Origin: an uncultured Chloroflexota bacterium | GTDB lineage: Bacteria; Chloroflexota; Dehalococcoidia; CAUJGQ01 | DNA length: 9,880 nt | Direction: 5' to 3' | Assembly (NCBI GenBank): GCA_937879875.1 | Contig: CALFMN010000097.1 | Span: 1-9,880, forward strand | Shown here: positions 6,449-9,880 of the stretch, piece by piece | Position numbering within the stretch: the stretch's first letter is position 1 | Layout: each line of letters opens with the position of its first letter | Notes under the pieces: generated by a model | Databases searched by the model: none | What the model was told of the DNA's origin: nothing | The model's input: the letters and a program-made list of their open reading frames with translations, nothing else | Position numbers and translations under genes: made by a program

Positions 6449-7351
6449 CTACTCCGCGAAAAACGCTCGGAGTGCGGTGTACGTCTCATCGGGTGCTTCT
6501 TCCGGCAGGAAGTGTCCGCAGTCGAGCGCCCGACCTTGCACATCGTCCGCCCACTCCCGCCACACAGTGAGCGCGTCATACCAGTGCTGCACCGCCCCCA
6601 CGCTACTCTAGAGCGCGAGGACAGGACAAGCGATACGACGCTTGCCTCGGTCGGCCTCATCCAAATGGTCATCAAGCGTGAGCGCGGCTCGATACTCCTC
6701 GCAGATTGCGTGGAGGGTTGCTCGGTCGCTGAAGTTGCGACAGTAGGCCTGGCGTATCTCTACCGGGAAAGCGTCGGGGATGGTAGACCAGGTATCGAGC
6801 ATGTGGTCAATAAAGAACTGTGGGTCCGCACCGATCACATGCTCCGGCAGGCCGCCGGGCTGTGCCAGGAAGAACCAGATCCAGAATTCGAAGGCCATCT
6901 CCTTGTCGGTACGACGCAACGCCTCGCCGGTCGGCACGATGTCGAGGACGGACAACTTCTGCACCCGCTCAGGATGGTCCAGCGCCAGGCGATAGGCGAC
7001 ACGCGCGCCGCGATCGTGTCCGGCAACCGAGAACCGATCAAAGCCGAACTGCCGCATGACTGCCACCTGATCGCGTGCCATCGCGCGTTTGCTGTAGGGA
7101 GCATGGTCCGCGGTGCTGGCCGGTTTCGAACTCTCCCCGTATCCCCGCAAGTCGGTGAGGACAACCGTGAAGTCCTGCGCGAGGCGTGGGGCAATCTTGT
7201 GCCACATCAGGTGCGTCTCAGGGATGCCATGGAGAAGCAGCAACGGCTGGCCACTGCCGCCATATCTGACACGAATCGTCGCCTCTCCCGTCTCAATCAG
7301 CGCAGACTGGAAGCCTGGAAAGAGGTGGTTGTGGGAATCATGGGCATGCAC
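6449..7351 (-). pseudogene. Fluoroacetate/haloacetate dehalogenase-like alpha/beta hydrolase interrupted by an in-frame amber codon
   Basis: Read from GTG 7351, the frame gives 247 residues, then TAG at 6610-6608, then 52 more open codons to TAG 6451-6449. The 300-codon whole matches the normal length of fluoroacetate dehalogenases. Visible are LLLLHGIPETH (oxyanion region), GHDRGAR with nucleophile Asp113 and carboxylate-binding Arg114 and Arg117, Asp137 in VLDIVPT, Tyr220 in CEEYRA, and beyond the stop DCGHFLPEEAP with catalytic His280. The family has LALWG where this gene has LAL-stop, so one G-to-A change (TGG to TAG) explains the break. The shortened product lacks the catalytic His and should be inactive unless the codon is read through. 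The residue matching the halide-pocket His (FWIWFF) is Ile158, so defluorination would be doubtful even if restored. The start has no Shine-Dalgarno; a TGC-TAGCAT box lies 6 bases upstream of the GTG. Confidence 0.85.
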
Positions 7352-7394
7352 GTACGAATGCTAGCAGAGCGTCTGTTCACGTGCTCTGCAGTGT

Positions 7395-7418
7395 CTATAG
7401 TGCCTATAGTGCAATTGC
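7395..7418. promoter_or_regulatory. AT-rich tandem repeat and palindrome upstream of the hydrolase, promoter or operator candidate
   Basis: CTATAGTGC occurs twice in perfect tandem (7395-7403, 7404-7412), overlapping the palindrome GCAATTGC (7411-7418). On the minus strand each repeat supplies a TATAG box, and TTGCAA (7420-7415) lies 15 bases before TATAGA (7399-7394), a sub-optimal sigma70-like spacing. Initiation would occur about 35-45 bases before GTG 7351. The patch is conspicuously AT-rich for this genome, but no binding protein can be named. Confidence 0.35.
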
Positions 7419-7420
7419 AA

Positions 7421-7713
7421 TGAGGAGTTTGGCGCACTGCACGCCGCGGAACTCGCGCCCATTCCCCTGAGCAGCGTTCCGTTCTCACCACGTGCGACCG
7501 GCACAACCCCGGCAGACTCACGCCTGAGCAATCCGAGGCGCTGACATCACTGCTCTCGCGCGTCGTGGCGAAGGCCGGGCCGCGTGGCAAGAACAAGCGG
7601 TCGTTGCAACCGCGCGATGGATAGTTCCATATCACCGCCTGCCCGCGGACGGATGCCGCCGTCTGGTCAGGGCTGCGGTAAACAGCCGCTACGCCCTGCA
7701 TAACCTGCCGCTC
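7421..7713. other. Gene-free stretch without a recognisable feature
   Basis: Between the hydrolase promoter region and the HemQ terminator candidate I find no ORF with family-like character. Plus-strand 7490-7622 can be read as a short open peptide (RLTPEQSEALTSLL and a basic end, stopping at TAG 7620-7622) that vaguely recalls the start of a transposase, but the match is not convincing. The minus-strand frame through here has unusual composition and no known motif. The composition is less GC-rich than the flanking HemQ gene. It may be decayed or recently acquired DNA. Confidence 0.3.
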
Positions 7714-7734
7714 GGCCCCGATCGATCGGTGGCC
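7714..7734 (-). terminator. Hairpin downstream of hemQ, possible terminator
   Basis: On the minus strand GGCC-A-CCGA-TCGA-TCGG-GGCC folds to an 8-bp stem with one bulged base and a TCGA loop. Its core is the perfect 12-bp palindrome CCGATCGATCGG (7718-7729). It begins 9 bases after the hemQ stop codon, the expected place for a transcript end, but no T-tract follows. Confidence 0.35.
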
Positions 7735-7742
7735 GTGCCCGC

Positions 7743-8555
7743 TCAGCCTGCCGGCTGCGGCGCTGCTGCACGAGCGCCGTCGAGCGCGTCGAGCGCCTCG
7801 GGCAGCGTCATCGCCACACAGGAGAAGATCGGCGTGTCGCGCAGGGTGTAGAGGCTGACCTCGGTCTCGCGCAGCTCCTGCACCAGATCGACGAAGTCGC
7901 GCGGCTCGTCCGTCTCGAAGGCGACGACGAACTCCTGGTCGTCGAGGCCGAACGAGTAGGTCGTGTTCAGCTTCACGCTGGGGTACTTGTGGCCGATGGT
8001 GATGTGTTCGTCCATCATGCCCTGCCGCGCCGACTGCGTGAGCTTGTACCAGGCGCGCGTCTTCACGAACGGATAGACGAAGAGATACTTCGCGCCGGAG
8101 GGACGCATCTCCAGCCGCTGGCCGTCCTGGCCGTTGTGCGCGTGGCGCGTCACGTAGATCGAGCGCTTCGTGACGGCAAGATACGAGTAGACCGTACGCA
8201 GGTAGGCGCCGAGGCCCGTCGCCAGCAGCGCCGCGCCGAGCCGGCTGAAGGCGTCGAGCGCGCCGCCCACGTTCCAGAGCAGCAGATCGGCGTCGGCCCG
8301 CAGCCCGATCAGGCTGTAGACACGCGTCTGCACCTCGGCGCCGTGCGCCTCGACCGCCTCGGCAAATTCGGTTTTCTGCCGCGCGCGCTCTGCAGCCGGC
8401 AGCAGCCGCCAGGCGGGATCGATTTTGTGGAAGGCGTACTGGACGAACTGCCCCTTCTTGATTTCGTCCATGCCTTCGTGGCTGGTTTGCGGCAACGGCA
8501 CGCGGCCGGTGCCGTAGCGGTGTTGCCCGTCGCCGTTTGTCTGCTCATCTGCCAT
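7743..8555 (-). CDS. hemQ: Coproheme decarboxylase of the chlorite dismutase family (HemQ/ChdC)
   Basis: A 270-residue protein with the dimeric ferredoxin-like fold of the chlorite dismutase family. HemQ performs the last step of the coproporphyrin-dependent heme pathway: two oxidative decarboxylations of coproheme to heme b with hydrogen peroxide, in the cytoplasm. Landmarks are Tyr161 in YPFVKTRAWY, which aligns with the radical-forming Tyr of Geobacillus HemQ, and His184 in MMDEHITIG, the expected proximal heme ligand with matching spacing once a 4-residue gap is allowed. TTYSFGLDDQEFVVAFE (198-214) and YTLRDTPIF (236-244) are family blocks. Where true chlorite dismutases carry the distal Arg, this protein appears to have Leu196 (VKLN), arguing against chlorite turnover. 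GAGGAG (8562-8567) lies 6 bases before ATG 8555. It is probably co-transcribed with the aldo/keto reductase 79 bases upstream. Confidence 0.92.
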   Translation of the reverse strand: MADEQTNGDGQHRYGTGRVPLPQTSHEGMDEIKKGQFVQYAFHKIDPAWRLLPAAERARQKTEFAEAVEAHGAEVQTRVYSLIGLRADADLLLWNVGGALDAFSRLGAALLATGLGAYLRTVYSYLAVTKRSIYVTRHAHNGQDGQRLEMRPSGAKYLFVYPFVKTRAWYKLTQSARQGMMDEHITIGHKYPSVKLNTTYSFGLDDQEFVVAFETDEPRDFVDLVQELRETEVSLYTLRDTPIFSCVAMTLPEALDALDGARAAAPQPAG

Positions 8556-8561
8556 CTCGAT

Positions 8562-8567
8562 CTCCTC
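8562..8567 (-). promoter_or_regulatory. Strong ribosome binding site of hemQ
   Basis: GAGGAG on the minus strand, six bases before ATG 8555. It fixes the hemQ start and indicates independent initiation inside the two-gene transcript. Confidence 0.7.
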
Positions 8568-8634
8568 GGAGTTGCACCGGCTCAGGTACAGTCGTCGGTT
8601 CGCACGGGCGTCATGCCGCCGTTCAGCGCAGGGA

Positions 8635-9621
8635 CTACGCGCTCGCCATCGCCAGACCGTAGTTCGTCTCGAACAACTCGTTCACGCGCTTGATCTGTGC
8701 CTCGCTGAGCGGCGGTGCGTCGGAAGCGGCGGCGAACTCTTCGAGCTGCTCCATGCCGTACAGGTTGGGCAGCACGGAGAAGACCTGGGGTTGGGCGTAG
8801 AGCCACTGCAACGCCGCCTGGCCGATCGTGCGTGAGCCGTCGTCGGTGAGGAAGCGGAGCTGTTCGAGCTTCTTCAGGCCGTCCACCAGCCACTCGCGTT
8901 TGCGGTGGCTGCGGTGGTCGTTCGGACCGAAGGTTGTTTCCAGTGTGAACTTCCCTTCGAGCAGACCCGACGAGTGCGGCACGCGCACCAGCAGGCCGAT
9001 ATTGCGCTGTACCGCATCGGGCACAAACGAGCGACCGGGCTCTTGTTCCAGCAGATTGTAGATGATCTGCATCGCCGCGATCGGCCGCTCGCGCAGCGCA
9101 ATCAGCCCCTCATCGAGCCAGCCGATCGCCGGACCGAGCGCGACGGCCAGGTGTCGGACTTTGCCCTCACGCCGCAGCTCGTCCAGCGTCTGCCAGAGGC
9201 GGTCGTCGCGCAGCGACTCCATGCGCACGTTGTGGATGTGCCAGATGTCGAGGTAATCCGTTTGCAGCCGGCGCAACGAGCGTTCGAGCGCGAAGCGCAC
9301 GAAGTCTGGCGCGAAGTTCTGCGGCAACTCGCTGTGGCCCTCGCGCCTGTGGCCGGCGTAGAAGTCGTAACCGAACTTGCCGGCGATGATGACTTGATCG
9401 CGGCAGCCGGCAAAGGCCTCGCCGATCAGCCGCTCGCTGCGCCCTTCGCCGTACTGGTCGGCCGTGTCGTAGAAGTTGACGCCGAGGTCGAAGGCATGGT
9501 TGAGCATGCGCTGTGCCTGCGCGTCGTTGATGTGCCCCCACCAGTCGCTGCCGATGGTCCAGGCACCGAAACCGAACTCCGAGGCCATGAGGCCCGTACT
9601 GCCGATCGGCCGGTAGCGCAT
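8635..9621 (-). CDS. Aldo/keto reductase
   Basis: A 328-residue NAD(P)H-dependent oxidoreductase with a TIM-barrel fold. The complete catalytic tetrad is present: Asp52 and Tyr57 in NFYDTADQYGEGRSE, Lys82 in IAGKFGYD, and His130 in LDIWHIHN. The N-terminus MRYRPIGSTGLMASEFGFG is standard for the bacterial subfamilies that reduce aldehydes and ketones or act on sugar-type substrates; the substrate is not predictable. ATG 9621 is the start because the family consensus begins there and GGAGG lies nine bases upstream; an in-frame TTG at 9660 would add 13 non-conserved residues. The product ends at TAG 8637-8635, 79 bases before hemQ on the same strand. A shared transcript is likely, but a functional tie to heme synthesis is not established. 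It is a complete, normal-length gene. Confidence 0.9.
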   Translation of the reverse strand: MRYRPIGSTGLMASEFGFGAWTIGSDWWGHINDAQAQRMLNHAFDLGVNFYDTADQYGEGRSERLIGEAFAGCRDQVIIAGKFGYDFYAGHRREGHSELPQNFAPDFVRFALERSLRRLQTDYLDIWHIHNVRMESLRDDRLWQTLDELRREGKVRHLAVALGPAIGWLDEGLIALRERPIAAMQIIYNLLEQEPGRSFVPDAVQRNIGLLVRVPHSSGLLEGKFTLETTFGPNDHRSHRKREWLVDGLKKLEQLRFLTDDGSRTIGQAALQWLYAQPQVFSVLPNLYGMEQLEEFAAASDAPPLSEAQIKRVNELFETNYGLAMASA

Positions 9622-9743
9622 GCCGCGTTTCCTCCGCGTTGCCTGTGACAGATTCCACAATCTGCTCTGAGCTTAGCACCTGCCGGCGCTAGATACGCGC
9701 GGAGGTTTGCATAGCTTCGCGGCGCGGCCCCCATCCTCTCCTG

Positions 9744-9772
9744 TCTCCTTCCCCAATACCAGGGGAAGGAGA
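9744..9772. repeat. Perfect 11-bp inverted repeat
   Basis: TCTCCTTCCCC (9744-9754) and GGGGAAGGAGA (9762-9772) are exact inverted copies around the 7-base loop AATACCA. It lies upstream of the aldo/keto reductase and follows no visible gene end, unless a gene ends to the right of the window. The pyrimidine-arm/purine-arm form resembles dispersed intergenic hairpins common in Chloroflexota, which I recall as a pattern but cannot verify here. Confidence 0.65.
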
Positions 9773-9780
9773 GATCGCTA

Positions 9781-9816
9781 CGCGGGGACTGTGGCTGAAG
9801 GCGAGGCGGTCCCGCG
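9781..9816. repeat. Imperfect inverted repeat between the two strong hairpins
   Basis: CGCGGGGAC (9781-9789) and GTCCCGCG (9809-9816) pair except for one extra G in the left arm, around a 19-base loop. On its own it is weak, but it lies in line with the two perfect dyads on either side. Confidence 0.35.
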
Positions 9817-9824
9817 GACTTGTA

Positions 9825-9845
9825 GGGGCGCACGGCGTGCGCCCC
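9825..9845. repeat. Perfect 9-bp hairpin with 3-base loop (REP-like)
   Basis: GGGGCGCAC (9825-9833) and GTGCGCCCC (9837-9845) form an exact 9-bp GC stem with loop GGC, preceded by TTGTA. The shape (TGTAGGGGCGCAC, mirrored) is that of short repetitive extragenic palindromes. Only one copy lies in the window, so repetition in the genome is inferred. Confidence 0.6.
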
Positions 9846-9880
9846 CATAGGCGTCCAGTGACGCGGCCTGCAGGGGTTGG

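Noticed and set aside
6392..7423. 343-residue plus-strand open frame longer than the hydrolase
   Set aside because: Antisense to the dehalogenase-like gene. Family motifs (GHDRGAR, DCGHFLPEEAP) lie only on the minus strand.
7490..7622. Possible transposase relic on the plus strand (LTPEQSEALTSLL)
   Set aside because: The resemblance to IS5-type N-termini is only a few residues. No catalytic segment, terminal repeats or continuation could be found.
7297..7701. 134-residue minus-strand frame in the hydrolase-hemQ gap
   Set aside because: It overlaps the hydrolase 5' end, has no recognisable motif, and its composition looks non-coding.
7743..8555. Chlorite dismutase proper, implying perchlorate or chlorate respiration
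   Set aside because: The distal Arg expected in true chlorite dismutases appears to be Leu, the Tyr and His of HemQ are aligned, and no perchlorate-reductase genes are nearby.

Overview
The window is a GC-rich (about 70 percent by eye) bacterial chromosome segment with ordinary housekeeping and accessory genes. I see no plasmid, phage, CRISPR, rRNA or tRNA signal. The most likely source is a member of the Chloroflexota or a close high-GC neighbour. The pointers are the lipoprotein with long Thr/Pro/Ser linkers, the HemQ of the form shared by Chloroflexota, Actinobacteria and Thermus, the HTH_42 protein, and the short GC-rich dyad repeats at the right edge. This is inference from gene style, not a phylogeny.

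Layout, left to right. Positions 1-1361 (minus) hold a lipoprotein L,D-transpeptidase that runs off the left edge and has its own well-formed promoter. Positions 1455-4233 (minus) hold two adjacent class III PLP aminotransferases: a glutamate-1-semialdehyde-aminomutase-like enzyme first, then a 4-aminobutyrate/acetylornithine-aminotransferase-like enzyme 10 bases downstream. They are probably one operon, read from a sigma70-type promoter whose spacer contains a perfect 14-bp palindrome. Diverging from it (4383-5480, plus) is an HTH_42 winged-helix protein with the QxQ motif of the AlkZ-type DNA glycosylases, possibly read from a leaderless transcript. It converges on an aquaporin/MIP channel (5534-6376, minus), with overlapping hairpins in the 53-bp gap.

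Positions 6449-7351 (minus) hold a fluoroacetate-dehalogenase-like alpha/beta hydrolase. It is cut by an in-frame amber codon exactly where the family has a conserved Trp, while the remaining 52 codons, including the catalytic His, stay open and conserved in frame. The gene and the roughly 390-bp gene-free stretch upstream are visibly lower in GC than their neighbours. Positions 7743-9621 (minus) hold an aldo/keto reductase followed by a chlorite-dismutase-family coproheme decarboxylase (HemQ/ChdC), each with a strong Shine-Dalgarno sequence. They are probably co-transcribed. The last 220 bases hold no gene but carry several strong inverted repeats of dispersed-repeat type.

I find no clear new multi-gene system. 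The items most worth checking are the amber-interrupted dehalogenase-like gene, the AlkZ-like glycosylase candidate, and the paired aminotransferases of unknown substrate behind a palindromic promoter.
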